A program made the translations under genes and the position numbers. A stretch of DNA of 6,088 bases from Methylacidiphilaceae bacterium (GTDB lineage: Bacteria; Verrucomicrobiota; Verrucomicrobiia; Methylacidiphilales; Methylacidiphilaceae). Each line of letters starts with the position of its first letter. The stretch's first letter is position 1. Shown piece by piece: positions 5,633 to 6,088 of this stretch. The stretch covers positions 1 through 6,088 of the forward strand of contig JAQUAR010000108.1 in NCBI GenBank assembly GCA_028687155.1. The letters are read 5' to 3'. Below the pieces are notes generated by a model. The model worked only from the letters and a program-made list of their open reading frames with translations. It did not search any database and was not told the DNA's origin.

Positions 5633-6088
5633 GGGTGGGCCTCAGTGGGCTCCGCCGAGGCGTCGTCGAAGGCACCCGCCCAGAAATGGAAGTAGGCGGC
5701 GCAGGCCCCCTCGGAGGAGACCATGGGAGCTCCTTGGGGCGTGCTCGGCGTGCACTCCTTGCCGAACAGGGGGCACTGGGGCGGCTTGAGAACTCCTTTG
5801 AGGATCCGGCCGGCCTGGCATCCGTTCCCTGCCCGGCTCTCCCTCGCATCGAAAGCAAACTTCCGGTGCGCGTCGAACGCGCGCCACTCCGGCCGCAGAT
5901 CGAGCCCGCTCCCGGGAATCGTTCCCATGCCCCTCCACTCCCGATCGACCGTTTCGAACATCTTTGCGAGAAGGGCTCGAGCCTGCGGGTTCCCCTCCCG
6001 CCGGACCACCCGCCCGTAGGCGTTCTCGACCGTCGCCCTGCCTTCTTCCAAGAGGCCAACCAGTTGCAAAATACCCTGGAGCAGATCC
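5629..6088 (-). CDS. hypD: HypD, hydrogenase maturation Fe-S protein (C-terminal part, 5' end outside window)
   Basis: HypD is the iron-sulfur scaffold that, with HypC, assembles the Fe(CN)2CO unit of [NiFe] hydrogenase. About 153 C-terminal residues of the usual 370 or so are present; the frame is open to the window edge, starting DLLQGILQLVGLLEEG, so the start lies outside. Visible hallmarks are ENAYGRVV, REWRGMGTIPGSGL, and the cluster region CQAG...CPLFGKEC...MVSSEGAC. The four cysteines have spacing C-x14-C-x6-C-x16-C, matching the [4Fe-4S] ligand pattern, so the site is intact; the CxCG seen in many homologues is CxAG here, but that second cysteine is not part of the four-ligand pattern. 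The C-terminus AYFHFWAGAFDD is followed by a short acidic tail. It overlaps hypE by 4 bases in one operon, and other hyp genes probably lie further right. Confidence 0.96.
   Translation of the reverse strand, partial: DLLQGILQLVGLLEEGRATVENAYGRVVRREGNPQARALLAKMFETVDREWRGMGTIPGSGLDLRPEWRAFDAHRKFAFDARESRAGNGCQAGRILKGVLKPPQCPLFGKECTPSTPQGAPMVSSEGACAAYFHFWAGAFDDASAEPTEAHP

Noticed and set aside
5740..5830. Loss of an Fe-S ligand in HypD (CQAG where many homologues have CxCG)
   Set aside because: Four cysteines with C-x14-C-x6-C-x16-C spacing remain, matching the cluster ligand pattern, so the site looks intact.
4725..6059. A 444-codon minus-strand open frame across hypE and hypD
   Set aside because: It is out of frame with both hyp genes, and its translation is Arg/Pro/Gly/Ser-rich without motifs, while hypE and hypD read perfectly in their own frames.

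Overview
The window is a GC-rich, densely coded bacterial segment with eight genes on both strands and no RNA gene, mobile element or CRISPR array that I can see. A [NiFe]-hydrogenase maturation pair (hypD-hypE), a signal-peptide precursor beside a DUF692 enzyme, and a D-aminoacyl-tRNA deacylase point to a Gram-negative-type bacterium able to use or make hydrogen. The composition and the copper-RiPP locus would fit a GC-rich metal-exposed or acidophilic lineage. Nothing here fixes the phylum.

Left part (1-1715). The 3' end of an unrecognised plus-strand gene (3-197) converges on a minus-strand pair: dtd (1257-1715) followed by an unusual single-ORF fusion of a VOC/glyoxalase-fold domain and a Nudix hydrolase (219-1184, possibly starting at 1241). 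These could form a small damage-control operon: dtd clears D-aminoacyl-tRNA and the Nudix domain probably hydrolyses a nucleoside diphosphate derivative.

Centre (1716-4575). A 160-bp divergent intergenic region leads to a plus-strand cluster. It starts with a 73-aa secreted precursor with one Cys-x-x-Cys motif and a polylysine tail (1876-2097). A strong intrinsic terminator follows (2135-2170), then a DUF692/MNIO peptide-modifying oxidase (bufB-like, 2198-3046) and its DUF2063 partner (bufC-like, 3054-3959). This is the layout of bufferin-type copper-binding RiPP operons: the precursor is made in excess, BufC presents it, BufB modifies its cysteines, and the product is exported to the periplasm to bind metal. 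The precursor sequence is unusual, and a PsiE-family four-helix membrane protein (4030-4575) sits where a DoxX-type BufD often lies.

Right part (4586-6088). Convergent on the minus strand are hypE (complete, with the C-terminal PRIC acceptor cysteine) and the 3' part of hypD, overlapping by 4 nt. Together they build the cyanide ligand of the [NiFe]-hydrogenase iron. hypD runs off the right edge.

The strongest lead is the bufferin-like locus with its atypical CxxC-polylysine precursor and the terminator separating precursor from enzymes. The VOC-Nudix fusion is second.
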